The notes below the pieces were generated by a model. It saw only the letters and a list, made by a program, of their open reading frames with translations, had not been told where the DNA came from and searched no databases. A stretch of DNA of 64,000 nucleotides from CAYNRA01 sp964399465. GTDB taxonomy: Bacteria > Bacteroidota > Bacteroidia > Cytophagales > Spirosomataceae. Positions within the stretch are counted from its first letter, which is position 1. Each line of letters begins with the position of its first letter. The stretch covers positions 1-64,000 of the forward strand of contig CAYNRA010000006.1 in the NCBI GenBank assembly GCA_964399465.1, read 5' to 3'. Both the position numbers and the translations under genes were made by a program. This document shows, one piece after another, positions 41,595-51,126 of this stretch.

Positions 41595-42332
41595 ATGTTA
41601 TCCAAACAACAACAAAAGAATATTCTTTCCTTACACACCAAAAAATACCGGCAGGAATCAGGTTTATTTTTGGTAGAGGGTGGGAAAAATTTGGTGGAGC
41701 TACTGCATTCAAATTTTGAGATAGAACAACTATTTTGTACAGAAAAGTGGTTCAAAAAAAACGAAAAATTACTGACTGATATCGCCTATAGCATCGAAAT
41801 ACCCGAATTAATCGAGAAAGTAAGCACATTCAAGGCAAATGATAGTGGCGTTGCAGTTGTACGCCAAAAAAAGAATGAAGTCATCTCTACAGCATCTAAA
41901 GCAGAACTACTATTAGTTTTAGATGGAATAAAAGACCCAGGAAATCTGGGTACTATCATACGGCTAGCAGACTGGTACGGTATTCCGAATATCGTTTGTT
42001 CAGAGGATACCGTTGAATTTTACAATCCGAAGGTCATCAGTGCAACGATGGGTTCTTTCACACGTGTTCAGGTAGGCTACACACAGCTGGAAACATGGTT
42101 AAAAAACTATCCATCAACTATTTATGGAGCGTTTTTGAATGGAGAAAACATGCATCAGATGCAATTTACCAAACCAGCAGCCCTGCTTATTGGAAGTGAA
42201 TCTCACGGGATAAGAAGCGAAATTGAGCCGTATATCTCTTCAAAAATTACAATTCCTTGTTTCGGGGGAGCGGAATCCCTTAATGCAGGGGTAGCCACAG
42301 GAATTATACTCGATAATCTTGTTCGGAATTAG
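41595..42332 (+). CDS. SpoU/TrmH family RNA 2'-O-methyltransferase
   Basis: The 245-residue enzyme has an N-terminal substrate-binding domain (about 1-90, related to L30e-like) and the knotted SPOUT fold with its three motifs: LVLDGIKDPGNLGTIIRLADW, LLIGSESHGIR and IPCFGGAESLNAGVATGIIL. Such enzymes methylate ribose in tRNA or 23S rRNA. The N-terminal domain fits the RlmB-like rRNA group better than TrmH proper, but the target cannot be assigned. It stands alone upstream of yidC. Confidence 0.9.
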   Translation: MLSKQQQKNILSLHTKKYRQESGLFLVEGGKNLVELLHSNFEIEQLFCTEKWFKKNEKLLTDIAYSIEIPELIEKVSTFKANDSGVAVVRQKKNEVISTASKAELLLVLDGIKDPGNLGTIIRLADWYGIPNIVCSEDTVEFYNPKVISATMGSFTRVQVGYTQLETWLKNYPSTIYGAFLNGENMHQMQFTKPAALLIGSESHGIRSEIEPYISSKITIPCFGGAESLNAGVATGIILDNLVRN

Positions 42333-42419
42333 TGGATACGACTATGTCATAATAAGTTTATTTTCGTGTATCGTAGTTTTTTACGACTTTTGCACAAATT
42401 TTAACAACATGTAACCAGA

Positions 42420-44300
42420 ATGGGAAATATTGACAAAAACCAAGTAATTGGCTTTCTTTTATTAATTGTAATGTACGGAGCCTACATGTTTTTTATACCT
42501 GAGGCCACTCCAGAAGCACTCGCTCCAACAAAAGTGGAAGCAACCTCCACACAAACTACAGCCGCCGCTTCCTCTACATCTATACCAACTCCTGACTCCA
42601 CTCAATTAGCAACTACTTACGGAAGTTTCGCCTCATTTGCACAAGGAACTCCGCAAAATATTTCAATTGAAAACGAAGATATCAAGGTTGTTTTCTCTTC
42701 CAAAGGAGGTACAATAGAGAATGTCATCTTAAAAAAATACAAAACATACGCTGCTTTCCAAGCAAAAAAAGATGAGACACTTCAGTTGATTGATAAGAAC
42801 AACTCAAACATGAATGTTATTCTTTCAACTTTGAATGGTCCTGTAGATATAAAACAATTGCATTTCTCCACTTCAGCGGTTTCTCAAATCATAAAGGGAG
42901 AAGAAATTGCGAAGGTCTCATTTGAGTTGGCATTAAGTCCTACACAAAAAATTACGCAGACTTATACAATTACTGGAACCGGCTATCAGGTTGATTATGA
43001 CCTAGATTTGAAAGGGCTAGATCCACTTTTGAAAGACAAAGATGTAAAATTCGTTTGGGAAGATAAGCTCAAAATCTTGGAAAATGACCTAAATGAAAAC
43101 AGAAAAGCCGCTCAAATTAATTTTTATAATGCAGAAGAAGGTTTTGATGACCTTGGGGCAAACTCTGTTGGTGATGACCAAGAAACACCTGAAATACCCG
43201 TTCAATGGTTTTCATTCAAACAAAAATATTTTGTTACTGGATTTGTAGCTAAAAGTCAAGCTTTGGCAAAACCTTCCTTCACGATTACGACACCGGTAGA
43301 AGATACTAGCTTTGTAAAATTGGTAAAAGCGGAAACTATTCTCCCCTATTCTGACTTAAACAGCGGCAAAGGAAACTACCGATTCTTCTTTGGGCCAAAC
43401 GACTACAAGGTGGTTAATCAAGTAGCCGAGGGCTTCCACGGGAACGTGTATTTAGGATACGACATCGTAAAGCCCATCAACCGCTTCATCTTCGTTCCTT
43501 TATTCGAATGGTTTGAAAACTTCATCTCAAACTACGGATTCTTGATCATCGTTGTGGTTCTATTTATCAAACTTGCCTTAACCCCTTTGATTTACAAATC
43601 GTATGTGAGCTCGGCAAAAATGCGGATTTTAACACCAGAGATAAACGAGATAAAAGAAAAAATCGGTGATGACCAAGTGAAAATACAGCAAGAAACCATG
43701 AAATTATACCAAGAAGTTGGTGTAAGCCCGCTAAGCGGTTGTGTACCCATGCTCTTGCAAATGCCTATTTTAATGTCCGTGTTTTTCTTGTTCCCCAACA
43801 TGATTATGTTCCGTCAGCAACCTTTCTTGTGGGCACCCGATTTATCTACGTATGATGCACCCTTATCTTGGGCAGTAAATTTACCAATTATAGGTAACCA
43901 TATCAGTTTGTTTGTTGTTTTGATGACTATCTCTAGTTTAGCGTTCACTTATTACAACAACCAAATTACGCCTGCACAACCTGGGCCAATTGATATGAAG
44001 AAGATTAGCTACGTTTTTCCGCTTGTTTTCTTCTTTGTGTTGAATAGCTTCCCAGCAGCTTTGAGTTTCTACTACTTGGTTTCTAACTTGGTTACGATTG
44101 GTCAACAACTTATTGTTCGTAAATTCATTGATGAAGATAAAATCAAAGAGGTTTTAGCAGCGAACAAAGTTAAGTTTCAGACAAAACCGAAGAAAACAAG
44201 TAAATTCACTGAGTATCTTCAAAAGCAACTTCAAAGCACCGAAGAGGCGAAAAAGAAACAATTAGAAATTAATCAAAAGAAAAGAAATAATAAGAAGTAA
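42420..44300 (+). CDS. yidC: Membrane protein insertase YidC
   Basis: The 626-residue protein has an N-terminal membrane anchor (about 8-25), a large periplasmic beta domain (about 80-350) and a C-terminal core of five helices with the YidC/Oxa1 blocks LTPLIYKSYVSSAKMRILTPEI, PLSGCVPMLLQMPILMSVFF and NSFPAALSFYYLVSNLVTIGQQ. It inserts and folds inner-membrane proteins alone or with SecYEG. The basic tail (about 585-626) resembles ribosome-binding tails. A hairpin terminator follows. Confidence 0.96.
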   Translation: MGNIDKNQVIGFLLLIVMYGAYMFFIPEATPEALAPTKVEATSTQTTAAASSTSIPTPDSTQLATTYGSFASFAQGTPQNISIENEDIKVVFSSKGGTIENVILKKYKTYAAFQAKKDETLQLIDKNNSNMNVILSTLNGPVDIKQLHFSTSAVSQIIKGEEIAKVSFELALSPTQKITQTYTITGTGYQVDYDLDLKGLDPLLKDKDVKFVWEDKLKILENDLNENRKAAQINFYNAEEGFDDLGANSVGDDQETPEIPVQWFSFKQKYFVTGFVAKSQALAKPSFTITTPVEDTSFVKLVKAETILPYSDLNSGKGNYRFFFGPNDYKVVNQVAEGFHGNVYLGYDIVKPINRFIFVPLFEWFENFISNYGFLIIVVVLFIKLALTPLIYKSYVSSAKMRILTPEINEIKEKIGDDQVKIQQETMKLYQEVGVSPLSGCVPMLLQMPILMSVFFLFPNMIMFRQQPFLWAPDLSTYDAPLSWAVNLPIIGNHISLFVVLMTISSLAFTYYNNQITPAQPGPIDMKKISYVFPLVFFFVLNSFPAALSFYYLVSNLVTIGQQLIVRKFIDEDKIKEVLAANKVKFQTKPKKTSKFTEYLQKQLQSTEEAKKKQLEINQKKRNNKK

Positions 44301-44343
44301 AGGAGAATACGTCATTACTTAATGATTTTGAACCCTGTACCAC

Positions 44344-44380
44344 AAAAAGTGTTCTATGTTTGTTACGTAGAACATTTTTT
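44344..44380 (+). terminator. Terminator of yidC
   Basis: AAAAAGTGTTCTATG and CGTAGAACATTTTTT form a stem of about 14 pairs with wobble, ending in six T residues. Confidence 0.75.
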
Positions 44381-44417
44381 GTATATTTTGATTTCATTTT
44401 TCACGCAATAGTAAATT

Positions 44418-46097
44418 ATGAAGCGTTTTCTGACTTTTATTTGTCTCTTTATTTTTGGCGTTTTATCTACTAATGCCCAAAAACAAGCCCCATTGAGTCC
44501 TCCAAATCAATACAAAAAGGCTGTACAACTCTATGTAAACGAACAATATCAAGAAGCATTCCCGCTTTTTACCTCTTTAGCTAATCGAGCACAATCGGAT
44601 GCACTTACACCATATTCGGTTTACTATTCTGCGCTTATTCAATTTAAACAAAAGGATTATCTAAAAGCACGTGTACTATTACGGCAACAAATGGAGCGAT
44701 TCCCGAATTGGGAAAAGTTAGATGAAACATATTATCTCTATGCGCTTGCAAATCATGCAGACGGATACCACGATGTTGCGTTTGAATATGCTCAAAAGAT
44801 TACAGAGCCCTCCCTACTTAAAGAAATTGAAAAAGCACAAAGTCATTATTTGAAGGAAATATTAGATTTAAACCTTCTAAAAAAGTGGTATCAACAGTAC
44901 CCACAATTCATTCCACTAAATTACCAATTGGTTCAGGCCATACAAAATAAGGAGTATCCAACCAAGCAAGAATTGGAGCTTAGTGACCTATTGACAAACC
45001 GTCTTCGTGCCCGTTTCGAAACGAGTGCAACAGCCAATAACCAATCTATCAAACCGAACCCAAGAGATAACAATACCATTGATATGGCAGTTTTGCTTCC
45101 ATTCAATCTGGACACTTTTGACCCTACTCAAATCAACAGAAAAAACCAATATATCTACGACTTATACATAGGAATGCAAATGGCACAAGAAGATGCCAAA
45201 AAGAAAGGAATTAAAGTCAAACTACATCCCTTTGACATTGGCAACTCAGCTGAAGATATGAACCAACTAGTTCAGTCTGGTGTATTGGAACAAATGGACG
45301 TACTCGTAGGGCCGTTGTATCCTGCAGCAAATGATGTTGTTGCTGAGTACCTTACTACGCATTCTATAATGCAAATACATCCCATTTCAAATAGTCAGTC
45401 ATTAACTGAAAAATCAGGCAATGCTTTCTTAGTTCAACCCTCATATGAAGCTCAAGCGCAAAAAGCGTTGGAATTTTCCAGAGAATTGGGAGTTGCAAAG
45501 ACGGTATCAATCTATCATGGAAGTGCACGTAAAGATGTACTATTTGCAGAAGCTTATGCCCAAAAAGCAAAAGACTTAGGGTGGAATGTAATAGAAGTAG
45601 TTCCCTTTATTGACGAAAAGTCCATACATCCAAGTAAAGGAAATCCAGGGAGCGTTTTTCTTGTAGGTGATTCCAACTTTGCACCCAAAGTAGCGCGTGC
45701 ATTACGCAAATACAAAATGAATCCACTATTTTTCACAACAGCAAGTAGCTTCAGCTACAGTACTGCAACGAAAGAGTTTTTACAATCTAACTTATATATT
45801 ATTTATCCTGAATTTATCTCAACGCAAAAACAAGAAGTAACCTCATTCAAAAGTAGATATATCAATCATGTTGGACTAGCACCTTCTTTTTTCAGTTATT
45901 TGGGATACGATATAACCTCTTTTTTCAGTAAAATTTTACAAAAAACAAAACAATCGACGCGACAAAAACTTGATAGTATTGATTACACACAAGGATATCA
46001 TCTTTCCGGTTTCGATTACACAAAGGGTAATCAAGTGAACCGAATAGTGCCTATAGTAAAATACCAAGACGGGCAGTTCATCGAAATCTCAAGATAA
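44418..46097 (+). CDS. TPR + periplasmic-binding-fold protein (LpoA-like layout)
   Basis: The 559-residue protein has a signal peptide (MKRFLTFICLFIFGVLSTNAQ), N-terminal TPR-like helices (about 30-210, NQYKKAVQLYVNEQYQEAFPLF) and a type 1 periplasmic-binding fold (about 225-540): IDMAVLLPFNLD, DLYIGMQMAQEDAKKKGIKVKLHPFD, DVLVGPLYPAANDVVA, VFLVGDSNFAPKVARAL. The same order of domains occurs in LpoA, the outer-membrane activator of the penicillin-binding protein PBP1a in gamma-proteobacteria. Here there is no lipobox and no LysM domain. A role in cell-wall growth is a hypothesis; amino-acid binding is the other reading. hemL follows after 22 bases. Confidence 0.7.
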   Translation: MKRFLTFICLFIFGVLSTNAQKQAPLSPPNQYKKAVQLYVNEQYQEAFPLFTSLANRAQSDALTPYSVYYSALIQFKQKDYLKARVLLRQQMERFPNWEKLDETYYLYALANHADGYHDVAFEYAQKITEPSLLKEIEKAQSHYLKEILDLNLLKKWYQQYPQFIPLNYQLVQAIQNKEYPTKQELELSDLLTNRLRARFETSATANNQSIKPNPRDNNTIDMAVLLPFNLDTFDPTQINRKNQYIYDLYIGMQMAQEDAKKKGIKVKLHPFDIGNSAEDMNQLVQSGVLEQMDVLVGPLYPAANDVVAEYLTTHSIMQIHPISNSQSLTEKSGNAFLVQPSYEAQAQKALEFSRELGVAKTVSIYHGSARKDVLFAEAYAQKAKDLGWNVIEVVPFIDEKSIHPSKGNPGSVFLVGDSNFAPKVARALRKYKMNPLFFTTASSFSYSTATKEFLQSNLYIIYPEFISTQKQEVTSFKSRYINHVGLAPSFFSYLGYDITSFFSKILQKTKQSTRQKLDSIDYTQGYHLSGFDYTKGNQVNRIVPIVKYQDGQFIEISR

Positions 46098-46119
46098 ATA
46101 TAAAATCAGACATCTCTTC

Positions 46120-47412
46120 ATGAAGAACAAAGTAAGTAAAGAACTATTCGAACGTGCACAGCCACTAATTCCGGGTGGGGTTAATTCACCTGTCCGTGCC
46201 TTTAAATCAGTTGGAGGATCTCCTATTTTTATCAAAAAGGCAAAAAAAGCATATCTGTATGATGAAGATGGTAATAAATACATTGAGTTAATCAACTCAT
46301 GGGGCCCTATGATTTTAGGACATGCCAACCCGATGATTCAGAAAGCAGTCCGAAAGGCAATCAAAAATTCTTTCTCTTACGGTGCGCCTACACGCAGGGA
46401 AATACAAATGGCGGAGCTCATCATCGAGATGGTTCCATCTATAGAGAAAGTCAGGATGGTTAACTCAGGGACAGAAGCGACGATGTCCGCGATTCGTGTA
46501 GCGCGTGGTTACACAGGAAGAGATAAAATCATCAAATTTGAAGGTTGTTACCACGGACACGGCGATTCATTTTTAATTGCAGCAGGCAGTGGAGTTGTCA
46601 CCATGGGGTCACCAGACAGCCCTGGCGTCACCAAAGGTACGGCAAACGACACATTAACAGCCCCTTATAATGACCTGAAAGCAGTGGAAACACTCATTGA
46701 GGCAAATCCAAACCAAATTGCTGCACTGATTATTGAACCTGTCGTTGGCAATATGGGATGTGTACTACCACAACCAGGATACCTTCAAGGGCTTCGTGAT
46801 CTTTGTACCAAACACGGTATCGTTCTTATTTTTGACGAAGTAATGACGGGCTTCCGACTTGCCCCCGGCGGTGCGCAAGAACGTTTCGGTGTGACTCCAG
46901 ACATGACAACGCTTGGTAAAATCATTGGTGGAGGTATGCCCGTAGGTGCTTATGGAGGGAAAAAAGAAATCATGGACTGTGTTTCCCCTCAAGGCCCTGT
47001 TTATCAAGCAGGTACGCTATCTGGTAACCCAATAGCAATGGCAGCGGGAATCGCCATGCTCACCTATTTGAAAGAAAATAAGCATATTTATAAAGAATTA
47101 GACAACATTGGTCACCAACTTGTCAGTGGCATCAGACAGGTACTTATCGAGAAAAATATACCTTATACCATCAACCATATTGGTTCTATGTACAGCTTAT
47201 TTTTCACGGAAGAACCTGTTACTGATTTTGCCTCAGCAAAGACATCTGATACGGCATTATTCGGGAAATACTTCCATGAAATGCTACAGAGAGGTATTTA
47301 TCTTGCCCCTTCTCAATATGAATCGTTGTTTTTATCCACAGCACTCACACCTAAATTAATCAAAAAAGTGATTGCTGCTCATGCAGAAAGTATCGCCGCT
47401 ATCCATGCGTAA
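46120..47412 (+). CDS. hemL: Glutamate-1-semialdehyde 2,1-aminomutase
   Basis: The 430-residue PLP enzyme makes 5-aminolevulinate, the first haem precursor, in the C5 pathway. GGVNSPVRAFKSVGGSP near the start and the lysine motif TTLGKIIGGGMPVGAYGG (K267) are diagnostic, with LIFDEVMTGFR supplying the PLP-binding Asp. Length is normal. It is separated from other hem genes and its stop overlaps the GT2 start by eight bases. Confidence 0.97.
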   Translation: MKNKVSKELFERAQPLIPGGVNSPVRAFKSVGGSPIFIKKAKKAYLYDEDGNKYIELINSWGPMILGHANPMIQKAVRKAIKNSFSYGAPTRREIQMAELIIEMVPSIEKVRMVNSGTEATMSAIRVARGYTGRDKIIKFEGCYHGHGDSFLIAAGSGVVTMGSPDSPGVTKGTANDTLTAPYNDLKAVETLIEANPNQIAALIIEPVVGNMGCVLPQPGYLQGLRDLCTKHGIVLIFDEVMTGFRLAPGGAQERFGVTPDMTTLGKIIGGGMPVGAYGGKKEIMDCVSPQGPVYQAGTLSGNPIAMAAGIAMLTYLKENKHIYKELDNIGHQLVSGIRQVLIEKNIPYTINHIGSMYSLFFTEEPVTDFASAKTSDTALFGKYFHEMLQRGIYLAPSQYESLFLSTALTPKLIKKVIAAHAESIAAIHA

Positions 47413-48385
47413 ATATTCCGTTATTACCCCCGTTTATAATCGTCCAGATGAATTGGCTGAGCTACTCGAGAGCTTGGCCAATCAGTCTTTTCCACCTTTT
47501 GAAGTTATTATTGTAGAAGACGGCTCTGTTCAGAAAGCGGATGACGTTTGTCGAATTTTTCAAGATAGATTGAAGATTCACTACTATTTTAAGGAAAACA
47601 GCGGACAAGGTTTTTCTAGAAACTATGCTTTTGAACGCGCTTCTGGCGATTATTTTATCCAATTTGACTCCGATGCAGTCATTCCTCCTGATTACTTCGA
47701 AAAAATAGATAAGGCATTAGATATGCATAAATGGGATGCTTTTGGTGGGCCAGATGCCGCAGATGCAACGTTTACTCCTGTCCAGAAAGCTATCAACTAT
47801 GCCATGACTTCTGTGTTTACAACAGGCGGAATTCGGGGTAAAAAAAATAATTTAGGCGGACAGTTTCATCCAAGGAGTTTTAATTTCGGTATTTCTAGGC
47901 AAGTCTGGGAAACCGTAGGCGGCTATAAAGTCACACGCATGGGTGAAGACATTGAATACAGTATCCGAATCATCAATAGCGGTTTTCGGGTTGGCTTAAT
48001 CGAAGAAGCATTTGTTTATCATAAACGAAGAACCTCTTTTCAACAATTTTTTCGCCAACTTCACTTTTTTGGAAGAGCGCGCATCAATATAGCACGGTTC
48101 TATCCAAAAGAACTCAAGCTTGTTCATTTATTCCCAAGCTTTTTCTTTTTAGCAGCTAGCTCCATTCCTTTTTGGTTTGTAGTATTTCCTCCATTCGGTT
48201 GGCTAGGTCTTTGCATCTATCTTATTTATTTTGTGACTGTCGGGATAGACGCCTATCGGCAGAATCAGTCCATTCATATCGCTTTTTTAAGTCTTTGGGC
48301 ATGTGTAATACAACTTAATGCCTACGGAATTGGCTTCATATCTGAAGGCATCACGTATCTCACCGAACCTAAAAGCAAGAATTAA
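47405..48385 (+). CDS. Glycosyltransferase family 2, membrane-anchored
   Basis: The 326-residue protein starts at the ATG at 47405, embedded in the end of hemL (ATGCGTAA). The GT-A fold opens with YSVITPVYNRPDELAELLESL, and FDSDAV gives the metal-binding DxD-like site; MGEDIEYSIRI holds the catalytic acidic residue. Two or three hydrophobic helices near the C-terminus (about 240-310) anchor it in the membrane. Donor and acceptor are not known. Coupling to hemL is probably a matter of expression and not of function. Confidence 0.88.
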   Translation: MRKYSVITPVYNRPDELAELLESLANQSFPPFEVIIVEDGSVQKADDVCRIFQDRLKIHYYFKENSGQGFSRNYAFERASGDYFIQFDSDAVIPPDYFEKIDKALDMHKWDAFGGPDAADATFTPVQKAINYAMTSVFTTGGIRGKKNNLGGQFHPRSFNFGISRQVWETVGGYKVTRMGEDIEYSIRIINSGFRVGLIEEAFVYHKRRTSFQQFFRQLHFFGRARINIARFYPKELKLVHLFPSFFFLAASSIPFWFVVFPPFGWLGLCIYLIYFVTVGIDAYRQNQSIHIAFLSLWACVIQLNAYGIGFISEGITYLTEPKSKN

Positions 48386-48457
48386 AGTTATATTCTGATA
48401 TTTACTCTTTCTAGAGAAATATGTACAACATCGTACCAAATCCGAAAATCTCACCTA

Positions 48458-50218
48458 GTGGAAGCACCGAAGAAAGTTAAATTATTTAATAAAGACATCC
48501 TTTTTCGTCTATTTAGTTATACAAAACCATATAAAAGACAATTTTATACACTTGTTCTAACCATCATGTTGGGTGCGGGGCTTTCCCCAGTTCAACCACT
48601 ATTGATTCAATATACGATTGACGGACCCATCGCCAACGGTGACTATACGCAACTAGCTATTGCACTTGGTATAATGGTACTTTTACTGGTATTCAATTCT
48701 GTAGTTTCCTTTTACAATACCTATGCTGCAGGCTGGTTAGGTCAACATATTATTCGAGATATTCGCATTGAATTATACGAAAAAATCCTTGAACTCCGCC
48801 TCAAGTTTTTTGATGATACTCCCATCGGAAGATTAGTAACTCGAACTATTTCAGATATTGAAACCCTTGCCGAGGTATTCAGTTCAGGTTTTGCAGCGAT
48901 TGCTGGAGATGTTTTACAACTCGTTCTCATCATTTCTGTGATGTTTTATACAGATTGGCGACTCTCTTTAATCAGTTTGTCAACCATTCCTTTGATGCTC
49001 GTAAGTACCTATATTTTTAAGGAGAAAGTAAAAAAATCTTTCCAGTTGGTGCGAAATGCCGTAGCCAATTTGAACTCGTTTGTTCAAGAACATATCACGG
49101 GTATGAGCGTTGTTCAAATTTTCAATACCGAAAAATTGGAATACGATAAGTTTGTTAAAATAAACGAAGAACATCGCGATGCCAACATCAAATCCATCTT
49201 GTACTACTCCATTTATTTCCCAGTTGCTGAAGTAATTGCTGCACTTGGTACAGGACTCGTTGTGTGGTACGGGGCGCGTCAAATCATCGGGATGGAGGTT
49301 ACTTTCGGTACTGTCACCGCCTTTATCATGTTCATCAACCAGTTTTTCCGTCCAATTCGCATGATTGCAGATCGCATCAATACATTACAAATGGGGATTG
49401 TAAGCACGGAAAGAATCATTGACTTACTCGATGGAGACGATTATACGGTAAATAATGGGCATACTACTAAATCTATTGAGGGTAACGTGTCATTCAAAAA
49501 TGTTTGGTTTGCCTATAATGAGGAAAATTTTGTTTTAAAAGACATTTCCTTTGAAGTTCAAGCAGGTCAAACCGTTGCTTTCGTAGGTGCAACAGGTGCA
49601 GGAAAATCTTCTATAATTAACTTATTATCAAGATTTTATGATATAAATAAAGGGAATATATGCATTGATGGAATTCCTGTTTCTGACTATGAACTAAAAT
49701 CTCTGCGCAAGCAAGTCGGTGTTGTTCTTCAAGATGTTTTCTTGTTTTCAAATACCATTGAGTACAACATAACTTTGGGTGACCCGACAATTACGAAGGA
49801 ACAAGTCCGAGAAGCAGCCAAATTGGTAGGTGTGCATGAATTTATCATGCAGCTTCCAGGTGGGTATGAATACAATGTGATGGAACGTGGCGCTACCCTG
49901 TCTGTTGGTCAAAGACAGCTCATTTCGTTTGTTCGTGCGATGGTTCAAAATCCAAAAATTATTGTGCTAGATGAAGCAACATCTTCTGTGGATACAGAAA
50001 CAGAAGAACTTATACAAGCTGCGATTACTAAATTGATGAAAGGGCGAACTGCCCTCGTCATTGCACACAGATTGAGCACAATCCAACATGCAGACCAAAT
50101 TATTGTACTGGATAAAGGTCAAATTATGGAGAAAGGAACACACGATGAACTTCTAATAAAGCAAGGTTTTTACTATAATTTACACCAAATGCAGTTTGGC
50201 CAAGCGGAACTTAGTTAA
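48458..50218 (+). CDS. ABC exporter, MsbA-like (fused permease and ATPase)
   Basis: The 586-residue half-transporter has six membrane helices (about 25-320) and a C-terminal ATPase with Walker A GATGAGKSS, signature LSVGQRQL and Walker B IIVLDEATSSVD. It works as a homodimer and exports lipids or hydrophobic compounds; lipid A flipping (MsbA) is the best-known role of this group, but drug export is also possible. The start is a GTG at 48458, the only one that fits the family N-terminus. Its stop overlaps the convergent PLP gene (TTAGTTAA). Confidence 0.9.
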   Translation: MEAPKKVKLFNKDILFRLFSYTKPYKRQFYTLVLTIMLGAGLSPVQPLLIQYTIDGPIANGDYTQLAIALGIMVLLLVFNSVVSFYNTYAAGWLGQHIIRDIRIELYEKILELRLKFFDDTPIGRLVTRTISDIETLAEVFSSGFAAIAGDVLQLVLIISVMFYTDWRLSLISLSTIPLMLVSTYIFKEKVKKSFQLVRNAVANLNSFVQEHITGMSVVQIFNTEKLEYDKFVKINEEHRDANIKSILYYSIYFPVAEVIAALGTGLVVWYGARQIIGMEVTFGTVTAFIMFINQFFRPIRMIADRINTLQMGIVSTERIIDLLDGDDYTVNNGHTTKSIEGNVSFKNVWFAYNEENFVLKDISFEVQAGQTVAFVGATGAGKSSIINLLSRFYDINKGNICIDGIPVSDYELKSLRKQVGVVLQDVFLFSNTIEYNITLGDPTITKEQVREAAKLVGVHEFIMQLPGGYEYNVMERGATLSVGQRQLISFVRAMVQNPKIIVLDEATSSVDTETEELIQAAITKLMKGRTALVIAHRLSTIQHADQIIVLDKGQIMEKGTHDELLIKQGFYYNLHQMQFGQAELS

Positions 50219-51092
50219 CCAACGTGGGAAAAGTTTGAAGTCCACCCGTATGTATCAGTACAATTGTTGAACCAATAGGAAAGTATTCATTTTCAACTTG
50301 TTGTAGAAAAGCTTTAACCATTTTCCCTGTGTAAATAGGTTCAATTTGGAAAGATTCGTTCTGGTTGTGCAGCTGTACAAATGCACGAAGTTCTGGCGAA
50401 ACCCGCGCGTATCCACCTCCATGGGAATCGTCCCAGGTTTGCAATTGATTCCATTTATTTTCTGGAACCCACTGCCGGATTTCATTTTGCATGAAGCCAC
50501 CCTTAAGGACAGAAACGGCTATTACTTGTTGGTTAGTCGCCAATAAAATACCAGCAGAAGTACCTCCCGTTCCCGCCGCACAGACATAAAAATCGGGAAT
50601 ACAAACCTTTTCAATTTCTGCAACCATCTCGGTTACACCCAAAAAAGCATATTCATTCGTTCCTCCTTCCGGAATCCAGAAATAAGAATCTTGAAGGTGG
50701 CTATCAAATTGTTTTTGACGATACATTTCCCTCGAAACAAAGTGGAGTTGCATACCCATTTCTTGCGCAAATCGCAAAGTAGGGCTTGAATTTGGGTGAA
50801 GTTCATCACCGCGAATAATCCCGATTGATTTTAAACCTGCATATTTTGCCGCAGCTGCAGAAGCATAAATATGATTTGAGTAAGCCCCACCAAAGGTAAC
50901 AATTCCCGCATAGCCTGCCTTTAGCGCATGTTCCAAATTACCTCTCAATTTTCGCCACTTATTTCCCATGATGTACGGATGCGTCAAATCATCTCGTTTC
51001 ATAAAAACAGCTACCTTTTTTTGTTTGAATAAAGGCTGCTCCCAGCGTACCAAGGGAGTGGGAGATTGGATTAAATTTTCTAATTCAAACAT
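50211..51092 (-). CDS. PLP enzyme of the ACC deaminase / D-cysteine desulfhydrase family
   Basis: The 293-residue enzyme shows the tryptophan-synthase-beta-like fold with the PLP lysine in KRDDLTHPYIMGNKWRKLRGN (K45), TFGGAYSNHIYASAAAAK and the phosphate loop VCAAGTGGTSAGILLA. Relatives open the ACC ring or split D-cysteine to pyruvate, ammonia and sulfide; in Bacteroidota the second is more usual. It overlaps the ABC exporter gene by eight bases at the 3' ends and is divergent from the pseudouridine synthase gene, with 34 bases between the starts. Confidence 0.87.
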   Translation of the reverse strand: MFELENLIQSPTPLVRWEQPLFKQKKVAVFMKRDDLTHPYIMGNKWRKLRGNLEHALKAGYAGIVTFGGAYSNHIYASAAAAKYAGLKSIGIIRGDELHPNSSPTLRFAQEMGMQLHFVSREMYRQKQFDSHLQDSYFWIPEGGTNEYAFLGVTEMVAEIEKVCIPDFYVCAAGTGGTSAGILLATNQQVIAVSVLKGGFMQNEIRQWVPENKWNQLQTWDDSHGGGYARVSPELRAFVQLHNQNESFQIEPIYTGKMVKAFLQQVENEYFPIGSTIVLIHTGGLQTFPTLVN

Positions 51093-51100
51093 AAAAGCGT

Positions 51101-51108
51101 TACTTTTG
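51101..51108 (+). promoter_or_regulatory. Candidate -7 element for the pseudouridine synthase gene
   Basis: TACTTTTG matches TAnnTTTG and lies 18 bases before the ATG at 51127, implying a very short leader. The -33 box would fall inside the divergent gene. Confidence 0.45.
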
Positions 51109-51126
51109 TAGCTTAATAAATGGAAT

